Positions 25,285 through 33,948 of a DNA stretch of 64,000 nt are shown piece after piece; the stretch's first letter is position 1, and each line of letters begins with the position of its first letter. The notes under the pieces are model-generated. The model saw only the letters and a program-made list of their open reading frames with translations. It was not told where the DNA came from and made no database searches. The stretch lies in assembly GCA_016713225.1 (NCBI GenBank), contig JADJPO010000003.1, positions 496,001 through 560,000 of the forward strand, in the 5' to 3' direction. The translations under genes were made by a program, and so were the position numbers. Source of the stretch: Kineosporiaceae bacterium. GTDB lineage: Bacteria > Actinomycetota > Actinomycetes > Actinomycetales > Kineosporiaceae.

Positions 25285-25631
25285 CCGACCAAGATGCGAT
25301 GGAGCGCGAAGCGAATGCGCGCATGACCGCCGAGGGCGCGCCGCCGACCCCATCCGCGGCCGAACGGCCGCCGGCGGCGAGCGGCGGCGATGAGATCACC
25401 GCACGCTGGCACGAGATCCAGGCCACCTTCGTCGATGATCCGCGGGCCGCGGTCGAGCAGGCTCGAGCTCTCGTCGCCGAGGCAGTCGACCGCGCCTGCC
25501 GTGGCCTGCAGGGACGCCGCGACGACCTGAACAGCCAGTGGAGCGCGGGGACGCCGTCGACCGAGGATCTGCGCACCACGCTGCAGGGCTACCGAGCCCT
25601 GCTCGACCGGGCGCACACGATCGAGATCTGA
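25281..25631 (+). CDS. small soluble paralogue of the preceding protein's domain
   Basis: 116 residues. Lacks a membrane helix but repeats the domain seen upstream: RWHEIQATFVDDPRAAVEQA, then STEDLRTTLQGYRALLDRAH. The N-terminus is acidic and Pro/Ala-rich, probably disordered. A membrane-anchored and a soluble copy coupled by a 4-bp overlap suggest interaction or heterodimer formation, which is inference. Confidence 0.68.
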   Translation: MTDQDAMEREANARMTAEGAPPTPSAAERPPAASGGDEITARWHEIQATFVDDPRAAVEQARALVAEAVDRACRGLQGRRDDLNSQWSAGTPSTEDLRTTLQGYRALLDRAHTIEI

Positions 25632-25741
25632 TCCGTGACAGGTCTGGTATCGACCATCACTCTTTGTCATGATGTGCGGGGGTCACCACGAGACGGCAGG
25701 ATGCTGGTCTCGTCGTATCGAGAGTGCATCGGGGGGTTGCC

Positions 25742-26536
25742 TTGACCAACGCCGGAACTGCCCCCGCGCCGTTCATCGACACCAGCCAGGTGAGTGCCGC
25801 GCGGCTGTACGACTATCTGCTCGGCGGCAAGGACAACTACGAGATCGACCGCCAGGCCGCCGAACGATTGCTCGAGGTCGCGCCGTACATGCGTGACCTG
25901 GCTCAGGCGAACCGGGGATTCCTGCGGCGGGCGATCGACATGATGGTCGGCGAGCGCGGCGTGCGGCAGCTGATCGACATCGGCGCCGGCATCCCCACCT
26001 CGCCGAGTGTCCACGAACTCGCCCGGACGCTGGACGACGCCGTGACGGTGGCCTACCTCGACAACGACGCGGTGGCACTGGCCCACAATCGCGCGTTGCT
26101 CAGCACCGCCACCGGCACGATCACGTTGGCTCACGATGTGCGCGACCCCGAGGCCATCCTGGCGGACGCCGAGTTGCATCGCCTGATCGACGTCGACCGG
26201 CCGGTGGGGCTGCTCTTCATCGCCGTGCTGCACTTCGTCGGCATCGACGAGGCGCCCGCCCTGGTCGCCCGCCTGCGCGACGCCGTCCCGGTGGGTAGCT
26301 GTCTGGCGATCTCGGCCGTGAGCCGCGACGGCAGTGACCCGACCACCGTGGCGGTCGCCGAGTCCATGTACCAGAACTCGTCGGCCTCCCTGTACGTCCG
26401 CGATCACGCCGAGGTGGAAGCGCTCTTCGAGGGGTTCGAGCTGACCGAACCCCTCGCGGACATCACCCAGTGGCGCAATCCGTCCGGGACCACCCTGCCG
26501 TTGCGGGCACTGTGCGGGGTGGGCGTCAAGATCTGA
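25742..26536 (+). CDS. SAM-dependent methyltransferase, PF04672 (DUF574) family
   Basis: 264 residues. The actinobacterial family signature LYDYLLGGKDNYEIDR is followed by the SAM loop LIDIGAGIPT and acidic AYLDNDAVAL, then LLFIAVLHFV. Members are abundant in filamentous actinomycetes; substrates are mostly unknown. TTG 25742 is preferred because GGGGGG sits 5 nt upstream and known members begin similarly (MTNAG). An in-frame GTG at 25724 is the alternative. Ends 12 bp from the convergent epimerase gene. Confidence 0.85.
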   Translation: MTNAGTAPAPFIDTSQVSAARLYDYLLGGKDNYEIDRQAAERLLEVAPYMRDLAQANRGFLRRAIDMMVGERGVRQLIDIGAGIPTSPSVHELARTLDDAVTVAYLDNDAVALAHNRALLSTATGTITLAHDVRDPEAILADAELHRLIDVDRPVGLLFIAVLHFVGIDEAPALVARLRDAVPVGSCLAISAVSRDGSDPTTVAVAESMYQNSSASLYVRDHAEVEALFEGFELTEPLADITQWRNPSGTTLPLRALCGVGVKI

Positions 26537-26548
26537 CCATCGGTCTGG

Positions 26549-27616
26549 TCAGCGCAACACGAAACCCGTCCCGAGATCGTCGTCCGGATCGAGGACGAAC
26601 GTGTGTTCGCCGGTGCGAAACGCCGTCCCGGTGACCTCAGGGACGACGACCTGACGCACCCCGTCGTGCGCGCTCGACACCACCCGCCCGATGAACCGCG
26701 AACCCACGATCGAATCGTGCGTCAGCACCTTGTTGCCACCGACACGGCCCTCGGCGGCGAGCAGCGCCAGCCGGGCCGAAGTTCCCGACCCGCACGGTGA
26801 GCGGTCCACCTCGCCGTCCGCGAACACCGTCACATTCCGTTGGTGGGGGCCGGTTTCCAGCTCGCCGAGGTCGTCGACCAGGATCGTCCCGTAGATGCCG
26901 GACAGGCGTTCGTCACTCGGGTGACGCGCCACCTCGTGCTCGTTCAAGGCCCACTTGATCTCGCGCCCGATCGCGATCAGCTCGCCATAGTGCTCGGGAG
27001 TGACCGCGAGCCCCACTGCCGCGGCGGGCAGCGTGGCGTAGATCGCCCCGCCGTAGGCGACGTCGACCGTGACGTGACCCCGCGAGGTCGGCACCGGAAC
27101 CGACCGGGCCACCACCCACGACGGCACGTTGCGAAACGTCACGGCGCTGACCCGACCCCCGGTGCACCGCACTCGGGCGATCACCCGCCCCGACGGGACG
27201 TCGATGCGCACCTCGGTCTCGCCGTCCGGCTCGGCCGCCACCAGACCCGAGTGCACCGCCCACGCCCCGAGCGCGATGGTGCCGTGTCCGCAGGCCGTGG
27301 AGTAGCCGTCCTTGTGCCAGAACAGCACGGCCAGGTGAGCGGGCAGCTCACCCTCCGCCACCGGGTTCGGGGGCACCAGGAAGCAGCCGTACATGTCGGC
27401 ATGGCCGCGCGGTTCCTGGCAGAGCAACCGCCGGACGACGTCCACCTCGTCGTGGGTCGAGGCATACGCGCGGCGGTCGAGCACCGTGGTGCCCGGGATC
27501 TCGGGCACGCCGTCCAGCACGATCCGGAACGGCTCGCCGCCGGTGTGATAGTCGACGGTGCGCACCCGGCGGGCGGTGGGCTCGATTGTCTGCTGTGGGG
27601 TCGAGGCGAGGGACAT
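26549..27616 (-). CDS. proline racemase family protein, probable 4-hydroxyproline 2-epimerase
   Basis: 355 residues. Both catalytic cysteines are present: in YSTACGHGTIALG and in DRSPCGSGTSARLA. This favours two-base racemase/epimerase chemistry over trans-3-hydroxyproline dehydratase, which has Thr at the second site. RVRTVDYHTGGEPFRI is the family N-terminus. It would interconvert trans-4-hydroxy-L-proline and cis-4-hydroxy-D-proline for catabolism. No other hydroxyproline genes are adjacent. Its ATG shares a CATG with a possible start of the divergent cobQ gene. Confidence 0.87.
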   Translation of the reverse strand: MSLASTPQQTIEPTARRVRTVDYHTGGEPFRIVLDGVPEIPGTTVLDRRAYASTHDEVDVVRRLLCQEPRGHADMYGCFLVPPNPVAEGELPAHLAVLFWHKDGYSTACGHGTIALGAWAVHSGLVAAEPDGETEVRIDVPSGRVIARVRCTGGRVSAVTFRNVPSWVVARSVPVPTSRGHVTVDVAYGGAIYATLPAAAVGLAVTPEHYGELIAIGREIKWALNEHEVARHPSDERLSGIYGTILVDDLGELETGPHQRNVTVFADGEVDRSPCGSGTSARLALLAAEGRVGGNKVLTHDSIVGSRFIGRVVSSAHDGVRQVVVPEVTGTAFRTGEHTFVLDPDDDLGTGFVLR

Positions 27617-27635
27617 GGCTGGCAGAGTAGGGGCG

Positions 27636-29129
27636 ATGGGATCGCTGCTGGTGGCCGGAACCACCTCGGACGCCGGCAAGAGCGTGCTCACGGCGGGAAT
27701 CTGCCGGTGGCTGCATCGTGACGGCGTCTCGGTGGCGCCGTTCAAGGCCCAGAACATGTCCAACAACTCCGTGGTGACCGCCGACGGCGGCGAGATCGGC
27801 CGGGCCCAGGGGCTGCAGGCTGCCGCCTGCGGGCTCGAGCCCGAGGTCGCGATGAACCCGATCCTGCTCAAGCCCGGGGGCGAGACGCACAGCCACCTGC
27901 TGGTGCGGGGCCGGCCCGACGGCGAGGTCACGGCGATGAGCTACCCGCAGCGTCGCGATCATCTGCGCGGCGTGGTGCTGGCCTCGTTCGACGAGCTGGC
28001 GGCGCGTCACGACGTCGTGGTCTGCGAGGGGGCCGGGGGAGCGGCCGAGATCAACCTGCGCCGCTACGACCTGGTGAACCTGGGGCTGGCCCGTGAGCGG
28101 GACATCCCGGTGGTCGTGGTCGGCGACATCGAGCGCGGGGGTGTGTTCGCGGCCCTGTTCGGCACGGTGGCCCTGCTCGAACCGGCCGATCAGGCGCTCG
28201 TGGCGGGCTTCGTCATCAACCGGTTTCGGGGCGACGTACGGTTGCTCGAGCCCGGCCCGGCGATGCTGGAACGGCTGACCGGTCGGCCGGTGCTGGGCGT
28301 GCTGCCCTGGCTGCGTGGCCTGACGCTGGACGTCGAGGACTCGCAATCGCTCGACCTCGCGCCGCCACTCGCCGGGCCGCCCCTCGGGCGCGACACCCTG
28401 ACCGTGGTCGCGATCCACCTGCCGCGCACCTCCAATGCCACGGATGTCGATGCCCTTGCCACCGAGCCCGGGGTGCAGGTGCGCTGGACGACGTCCCCCG
28501 GTGCGCTGGCCGAGGCCGACCTGGTCGTGCTGCCCGGGAGCCGGGCCACGGTGGCCGATCTGGGGTGGCTGCACGAGCGCGGTCTGGCCGACGCGCTCAC
28601 GGCGCGCGCGGCGTCCGGCGGGGCGATCCTGGGCATCTGCGGGGGCTATCAGATGCTGGCCCGCACCATCACCGACCGGGTCGAGTCCGCCGCCGGTGAG
28701 GTGGCCGGCCTGGGCTTGCTGCCCGCCGTGGTGGAGTTCACCACGGCCAAGACCGTGCGCCGGGTCAGCGGTGAGGCCCTCGGTGAGATGGTCGACACCG
28801 GGTACGAGATCCACCACGGGCAGGTCAGGGTGGACGACGGTGCGAGGGCCTTCCTCGACGGGTGCCGCCACGGCAACACCTGGGGCACGACCTGGCACGC
28901 CGCGCTGGAGAGCAATGCGTTTCGGCGCGCCTTCCTGCAGCAGGTCGCGGGCACGGCGGGGCGCGACTTCGTCCCCGCCCCGGACACCGATCTGGCGGCG
29001 GTGCGCGCTCGGCGGCTCGACGTCCTGGCTGATCTGGTCGCCGATCACCTGGACGTCGACCGGCTTCGCCGGTTGATCGAGGACGGCGCGCCCCCCGGCC
29101 TGCCGGTGGTGCCCCCCGCCGGCCCCTGA
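27636..29129 (+). CDS. cobQ: cobyric acid synthase
   Basis: 497 residues. Amidates four side chains of adenosylcobyrinic a,c-diamide using glutamine and ATP in cobalamin synthesis. The N-terminal P-loop domain has VAGTTSDAGKSVLTAG and PFKAQNMSNNSVVT. The C-terminal type-1 glutaminase-like domain has the nucleophile Cys in GICGGYQML and the late His in GTTWHAAL. ATG 27636 sits just before the conserved start; ATG 27615 is an alternative. No other cob genes are in this window. Confidence 0.92.
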   Translation: MGSLLVAGTTSDAGKSVLTAGICRWLHRDGVSVAPFKAQNMSNNSVVTADGGEIGRAQGLQAAACGLEPEVAMNPILLKPGGETHSHLLVRGRPDGEVTAMSYPQRRDHLRGVVLASFDELAARHDVVVCEGAGGAAEINLRRYDLVNLGLARERDIPVVVVGDIERGGVFAALFGTVALLEPADQALVAGFVINRFRGDVRLLEPGPAMLERLTGRPVLGVLPWLRGLTLDVEDSQSLDLAPPLAGPPLGRDTLTVVAIHLPRTSNATDVDALATEPGVQVRWTTSPGALAEADLVVLPGSRATVADLGWLHERGLADALTARAASGGAILGICGGYQMLARTITDRVESAAGEVAGLGLLPAVVEFTTAKTVRRVSGEALGEMVDTGYEIHHGQVRVDDGARAFLDGCRHGNTWGTTWHAALESNAFRRAFLQQVAGTAGRDFVPAPDTDLAAVRARRLDVLADLVADHLDVDRLRRLIEDGAPPGLPVVPPAGP

Positions 29130-29178
29130 TGACGCTGGGTAGGGTCGCATCAGGCCCGCTGGGGTTGTTTCTGACACA

Positions 29179-29195
29179 TCACCGATAGTCGGTGA
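29179..29195. promoter_or_regulatory. perfect 7-bp dyad upstream of S1C protease
   Basis: TCACCGATAGTCGGTGA, arms TCACCGA/TCGGTGA around TAG, lies 45 bp before the protease start in the only non-coding gap there. Too short for a terminator; a repressor or activator site is possible. Confidence 0.35.
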
Positions 29196-29240
29196 CATAG
29201 GGTGCAGTCGATCTGTCGCCGCGCATGCTGGGAGACTGCT

Positions 29241-31085
29241 GTGGCCCCACGATCCGTGACCGTCCCGCCGCTGCGGCGAGCCAGCTCCTGGCACGCCGTC
29301 GTCCTGGCCCTGTCAGCGGGCCTCGGCCTGTCCGCGCTGATCGGCCTCGGTGTCGCCGCTCCGGCACACGCTGCGAGCACGCCGACCCCCACCGCCTCGA
29401 GCGCGCCGGCGCCGTCCGGAGCGGTGTCGTGGTCGCCTGAGGCGCCCGCCACCCCGGCCACCTTGCTGGCGGCCAAGACGTTCCCGGGGGTGCAGCTGAT
29501 CCAGACCGACTACAGCGCCACGGTCTCGGTGGCCGAGCCGCAGCTGAACCAGACGGCGGTCGACGCCCTGTTCCAGCGATTGCTGAAGCAAGCCCAGGCC
29601 GGGGTGATCGAGGCCAGCCAGGACGCGGTGATCGAGGCCGTGGTGGCCGACATCGTGCGCACCCCGTTCCGCTACTTCGAGTCGACCAAGCGGATCTTCA
29701 CTGACGACGGTGCCCTGTCGAGCGTCGGTACCGGCTGGGTGATCACGCCGGACGGCTACATCGTCACCGCGGCGCATGTGGTCGAGGCCGAGAAGACCGA
29801 GCTGCAGACGCAGTTCGCCCGAACCACGCTGAGCGGCATGAACACCCGCTTCGTCAAGTCACTGGCCGACAGTGACACCCCGTTCACGGCCGACCAACTC
29901 GACCGGCTCAGCGCGGCCATGACCACCTGGCTGGCCAAGAACGTGGCCGTCAGCGATGTGACGATGAAGGTGAGCGCGCAGGTGGGGGTCGGGGCCTCCA
30001 AGACCCCGCAGGAGCACCCGGCCACCGTCGTCGCCGTGGGTGAACCGTTCCCCGGCAAGGACGTCGCGCTGCTCAAGATCGAGGGCCAGACGGCGATGCC
30101 GACGCTGGCTCTGGGCAACGACGCCGACGTCACGACGGGATCGACGTTGTATGTCGTGGGCTATCCGGCCGCGTCGACGTTCCTGGCGGGCATGTCGCTG
30201 GACTCGCAGTTGCAGCCGACGGTCACCCAGGGGCCGCTGTCGGCGGTCAAGAGCACCAAGGACGGCATGCCGGTCTTCCAGACCCAGGCCCCGGCGAGCC
30301 CGGGCAACTCCGGTGGACCGGTGCTGGACGAGCTCGGCAAGGTCGTCGGGGTGCTCGTCGCCGGGGCCGTCGGGCCGGACGGGGTCGCCGTGGCCGGACA
30401 GGAGTTCGTGGTGCCGGTCAGCGTTGTGCGAGAACAACTCGCCGAGAAGTCGGTGGCGCCCGCCGCGAGTCGGACCAGCACCCTGTACGCGCAAGCGGTC
30501 GATGCCTACTACCGCCAGGAGTACTCGGGGGCGCTCGCGCAATTCCGTACCGTGATCGAGCTCTACCCGGGCCACCCGTACGCCGCGCAGTTCATCGACA
30601 AGAGCCAGGCAGCGATCGCTGCGGGACAGGACAAGACCCCGGCCGGCTCGGCCGGACGATCGGCGGATCTGCCGAGTTGGTTGCTGCCTGCGGGGGCCGG
30701 GGTCGGCGTCCTCGCGCTGGCCTCGGTAGGTGTGGGCGGGGTGATGGCGCGCCGTCGCAACCGTCGTCCCGCGGTGATCGCGCTGCCGGATCAGGGACAG
30801 CTGCCCTGGCCGATGCCCTATCCGCCGAACCACCCGCCGCAGCAGCCTCAGACGCAGTACCCGCCTCAGCAGCAGTACCCACCGCAACACCAGTACCCAC
30901 CACAGCAGTACCCACCACAGCAGTACCCCCAGCAGCAGTACCCGCCGCCCCAGCAGCAGTACCCGCCGCCCCAGCAGGGTGCACCGGGGCCGGGGTGGCC
31001 CGGCGTCCAGCCACCGCCGGCCCAGCCGCAACCGCCGGCCCAACGGACGCCGTCCCCGCCGCCGCCACCCGGCCAGGGCGGCTGA
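29241..31085 (+). CDS. membrane-anchored S1C trypsin-like serine protease
   Basis: 614 residues. A signal peptide (Leu/Ala-rich core ending APAHA) is followed by a protease domain with the triad His in VTAAHVV, Asp in PGKDVALLK and Ser in SPGNSGGPV. After the protease come a TPR-like segment (YAQAVDAYYRQEYSGALAQF), a membrane helix (WLLPAGAGVGVLALASVG) and a long cytoplasmic tail of Tyr-Pro-Pro-Gln repeats. There is no PDZ domain, unlike DegP/HtrA. GTG 29241 has GGGAG 6 nt upstream and gives a proper signal peptide. Likely a surface protease with a cytoplasmic interaction tail. Confidence 0.88.
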   Translation: MAPRSVTVPPLRRASSWHAVVLALSAGLGLSALIGLGVAAPAHAASTPTPTASSAPAPSGAVSWSPEAPATPATLLAAKTFPGVQLIQTDYSATVSVAEPQLNQTAVDALFQRLLKQAQAGVIEASQDAVIEAVVADIVRTPFRYFESTKRIFTDDGALSSVGTGWVITPDGYIVTAAHVVEAEKTELQTQFARTTLSGMNTRFVKSLADSDTPFTADQLDRLSAAMTTWLAKNVAVSDVTMKVSAQVGVGASKTPQEHPATVVAVGEPFPGKDVALLKIEGQTAMPTLALGNDADVTTGSTLYVVGYPAASTFLAGMSLDSQLQPTVTQGPLSAVKSTKDGMPVFQTQAPASPGNSGGPVLDELGKVVGVLVAGAVGPDGVAVAGQEFVVPVSVVREQLAEKSVAPAASRTSTLYAQAVDAYYRQEYSGALAQFRTVIELYPGHPYAAQFIDKSQAAIAAGQDKTPAGSAGRSADLPSWLLPAGAGVGVLALASVGVGGVMARRRNRRPAVIALPDQGQLPWPMPYPPNHPPQQPQTQYPPQQQYPPQHQYPPQQYPPQQYPQQQYPPPQQQYPPPQQGAPGPGWPGVQPPPAQPQPPAQRTPSPPPPPGQGG

Positions 31086-31201
31086 CAGGGCATTCGCCGC
31101 GTGGGGCGATAGTGAGGTGAAGGCTCACCGGCCACGCCGATACGATCGAACACGGGCCCACCACCGGCCCGGCCGCTGTTCCGATCTGCGAGAGGTCCGT
31201 C

Positions 31202-33229
31202 GTGTCCGAGGTCTCCATCGTCGTCCGTTCCGCCGAGTCCGTAGCTGCATCTGTAGCTGCGTCTGAAGCTGCGTCTGCGGAGGACAAGCGAACGGTGGCG
31301 GCCGGTACCACCTGCGCCGAGCTGTTCGAGGACCGCGCCATCGTGGTGGCTCGGGTCAACGGGGTGCTGCGCGACCTGGCGCACGTGGTCGACGAGGGCG
31401 ACGTGGTCGAGCCCGTGCTGGTGACCAGCGACGAGGGCCTGGCCGTGCTGCGCCACTCCTGTGCGCACGTGCTCGCCCAGGCGGTGCAACAGGCCAATCC
31501 GCAGGCGCGCCTGGGCATCGGCCCGCCGGTGCGCGACGGCTTCTACTACGACTTCGACGTCGAGCAGCCCTTCACCCCCGAAGACCTGCGCGCGCTCGAG
31601 AAGACCATGGCCCGCATCGTCAAGGAAGGCCAGGGGTTCCGCCGACGGGTGGTCACCGACGACGAGGCTCGCGCCGAGCTCGCCGCCGAGCCGTACAAGC
31701 TGGAGCTGATCGGCCTCAAGGGCGGGTCGGCGACCGACGACGACGGGGCCTCGGTCGAGGTCGGGGCCGGCGAGCTGACCATCTACGACAACCTGCGTCG
31801 CGACGGCTCGGTGGCCTGGAAGGACCTGTGCCGCGGGCCGCACGTGCCCACCACTCGGTTGCTCGCCAACGGATGGCAGCTCACCCGCAGCGCCGCCGCC
31901 TACTGGCGGGGCAGTGAGAAGAACCCTCAGCTGCAACGGATCTACGGCACCGCCTGGGCCACCAAGGACGACCTCAAGGCCCACCTGGACCGGCTCGCCG
32001 AGGCCGAACGCCGCGATCACCGCAAACTCGGCGTCGAGCTCGACCTGTTCAGCTTCCCCGACGAGTTGGGCTCGGGCCTGGCGGTGTTCCACCCCAAGGG
32101 TGGCGTGCTCAAGCGCGAGATGGAGGACTACGTCCGCAGCCGGCACATCGAGGAGGGCTTCCTCTACGTCGGCACCCCGCACATCTCCAAGGAGGGTCTG
32201 TTCCATACCTCCGGGCACCTGCCGTACTACGCCGACACCATGTTCCCGCCGATGAGCATGGAGGGGTCGGACTACTACCTCAAGGCCATGAACTGCCCGA
32301 TGCACAACCTGATCTTCCGCTCGCGGGGCCGCTCCTACCGCGAGCTTCCGATGCGGTTGTTCGAGTTCGGGTCGGTGTACCGCTTCGAGAAGTCGGGTGT
32401 GGTGCACGGCCTGACCCGGGTGCGCGGCATGACCCAGGACGACTCGCACTCGTACTGCACCAAGGAGCAGGCGCCGGCCGAGATCAAGCACCTGCTGAAC
32501 TTCGTCCTGAGCCTGTTGCGCGACTTCGGCCTGGACGACTTCTACCTGGAACTGTCGACCCGCGACGAGGACGGCGACAAGAAGGACAAGTTCATCGGCT
32601 CGGACGAGGACTGGGCCAGCGCCACCGCCGTGCTGGAGCAGGCCTGCCGTGAGACCGGGCTGACCCTTGTGCCGGACCCGGGTGGCGCGGCGTTCTACGG
32701 TCCGAAGGTGTCGGTCCAGGCCAAGGACGCGATCGGGCGCACCTGGCAGTTGTCGACCATCCAGTACGACTTCAACCAGCCCGAGGGCTTCGGTCTGGAG
32801 TACCAGGCCGCCGACGGCACCCGCCAGCAACCGGTGATGATCCATTCGGCGAAGTTCGGCTCGATCGAGCGGTTCATCGGGGTGCTCACCGAGCACTACG
32901 CCGGGGCCTTCCCGCCCTGGCTCGCCCCGGTGCAGGTGGTCGGCATTCCCGTGGCGGCCGACTTCGCGCCCTACCTGCAGGACGTCGCGGCACGTCTGCG
33001 CGCCGAGGGGATCCGGGTCGAGGTGGATGAGAGCGACGACCGCTTCCCGAAGAAGATCCGCACCCACACCAAGGCCAAGGTGCCGTTCCAGTTGATCGCC
33101 GGCGGGGACGACGTCGCGGCCGGTGCGGTCTCGTTCCGGTTCCGTGACGGTCGGCAGGACAACGGCGTTCCGGTCGACGAGGCGATCACCCGGATCGTCG
33201 AGGCGGTGCGCACCCGGGTTCAGGTGTAG
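31202..33229 (+). CDS. thrS: threonyl-tRNA synthetase
   Basis: 675 residues. TGS domain near residues 30-95, then the editing domain with the HSCAHVLAQAV and YYDFDV region, and the class II core with CPMHNLIF (zinc Cys), MRLFEFGSVYRFEKSG (motif 2) and HSAKFGSIERFIG, ending in an anticodon-binding domain. The N-terminus is unusual: GTG 31202 leads into about 30 residues including VAASVAASEAAS from a DNA tandem repeat. No T-box structure is evident upstream; TACGAT at 31141-31146 could be a -10 element. Followed by a 3-bp gap to the next gene. Confidence 0.95.
   Translation: MSEVSIVVRSAESVAASVAASEAASAEDKRTVAAGTTCAELFEDRAIVVARVNGVLRDLAHVVDEGDVVEPVLVTSDEGLAVLRHSCAHVLAQAVQQANPQARLGIGPPVRDGFYYDFDVEQPFTPEDLRALEKTMARIVKEGQGFRRRVVTDDEARAELAAEPYKLELIGLKGGSATDDDGASVEVGAGELTIYDNLRRDGSVAWKDLCRGPHVPTTRLLANGWQLTRSAAAYWRGSEKNPQLQRIYGTAWATKDDLKAHLDRLAEAERRDHRKLGVELDLFSFPDELGSGLAVFHPKGGVLKREMEDYVRSRHIEEGFLYVGTPHISKEGLFHTSGHLPYYADTMFPPMSMEGSDYYLKAMNCPMHNLIFRSRGRSYRELPMRLFEFGSVYRFEKSGVVHGLTRVRGMTQDDSHSYCTKEQAPAEIKHLLNFVLSLLRDFGLDDFYLELSTRDEDGDKKDKFIGSDEDWASATAVLEQACRETGLTLVPDPGGAAFYGPKVSVQAKDAIGRTWQLSTIQYDFNQPEGFGLEYQAADGTRQQPVMIHSAKFGSIERFIGVLTEHYAGAFPPWLAPVQVVGIPVAADFAPYLQDVAARLRAEGIRVEVDESDDRFPKKIRTHTKAKVPFQLIAGGDDVAAGAVSFRFRDGRQDNGVPVDEAITRIVEAVRTRVQV
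31241..31276 (+). repeat. three 12-bp tandem repeats within thrS
   Basis: Units starting GTAGCTGC, GTAGCTGC and GAAGCTGC encode VAAS-VAAS-EAAS. In-frame, so copy number can vary without breaking the enzyme. Confidence 0.8.
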
Positions 33230-33232
33230 CCG

Positions 33233-33601
33233 GTGTCGGACTCGGTGCTGTTCGACGCCGTGCCCATCCTCGTCGCCGTCATCGGGGCGCTCGTCGTCGG
33301 CTTCATCATCGTCGGGATCGTGCACGCGCTGATCCGGTGGTCGCGGAACAACGCGGCCCCGGTCGAGACGCTACGGGCCGTGGTGATCACCAAGCGCACC
33401 AACGTGCACGGCGGTTCCGGGGACTCCTCGTCGTCGACCTCGTACTTCGCCACCTTCGAGTTGCCCACCGCCGAACGCCTCGAGCTGGCGATGTCGGGCG
33501 AGCACTACGGTCAGCTGGCCGAGGGCGATCACGGCATGCTCACGCGTCAGGGCACCCGGTATCAGGGATTCGCCCGGGACATCACCGGTCGTGCCCTATG
33601 A
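33233..33601 (+). CDS. DUF2500-like membrane protein
   Basis: 122 residues. One N-terminal helix (about residues 9-33) then a beta-rich domain typical of DUF2500: AVVITKRTNVHG, STSYFATFEL, SGEHYGQLAEGDHG and TRQGTRYQGF. Function unknown; expected anchored with the domain in the cytoplasm or outside. GTG 33233. Stop overlaps the next start (ATGA). Confidence 0.8.
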   Translation: MSDSVLFDAVPILVAVIGALVVGFIIVGIVHALIRWSRNNAAPVETLRAVVITKRTNVHGGSGDSSSSTSYFATFELPTAERLELAMSGEHYGQLAEGDHGMLTRQGTRYQGFARDITGRAL

Positions 33602-33948
33602 GCGGTGAACTCGGTTCCGGGTTCGTCGTCTTGGTCTTCATCGGCGCGGCCGCCGTCCTGGCGCTGGGGTACACGCTGCTCGGCGGGGCGCTGCGCCGGT
33701 GGCGTGGCTCGGCGGCCGATGCGGTGGCCAGCGCACCGGCGACGGTGACCGAGCGTTGGGAGGAGGACCGCCCCGAGGGCGTGGTGTACGGCATCAGCGC
33801 ACGGCTGGACGACGGCAGTACGGTCGAGTTGTACCTGGCGGGCAGCGATCACGCCCGGATCGCGATCGGCGACCGGGGCGTGCTGCGCTACCTCGGTGAC
33901 CAGTTCCGGGGATTCACGCCGGGGCTGCGGGAGGAGCCGACGACATGA
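33598..33948 (+). CDS. second DUF2500-like membrane protein
   Basis: 116 residues with one N-terminal helix and the same strand order as its neighbour (ATVTERWEED, YGISARLDDGSTVELYL, ARIAIGDRGVLRYLGDQFRG). It is a diverged tandem duplicate. Translationally coupled on both sides by 4-bp overlaps to DUF2500 and HIT genes, so it belongs to the thrS transcript. Confidence 0.72.
   Translation: MSGELGSGFVVLVFIGAAAVLALGYTLLGGALRRWRGSAADAVASAPATVTERWEEDRPEGVVYGISARLDDGSTVELYLAGSDHARIAIGDRGVLRYLGDQFRGFTPGLREEPTT

Noticed and set aside
31086..31201. T-box leader before thrS
   Set aside because: No T-box sequence, specifier hairpin or terminator/antiterminator pair is visible.
30866..33325. 819-residue minus-strand ORF
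   Set aside because: Antisense to thrS and the protease tail; composition is typical of out-of-frame high-GC DNA.
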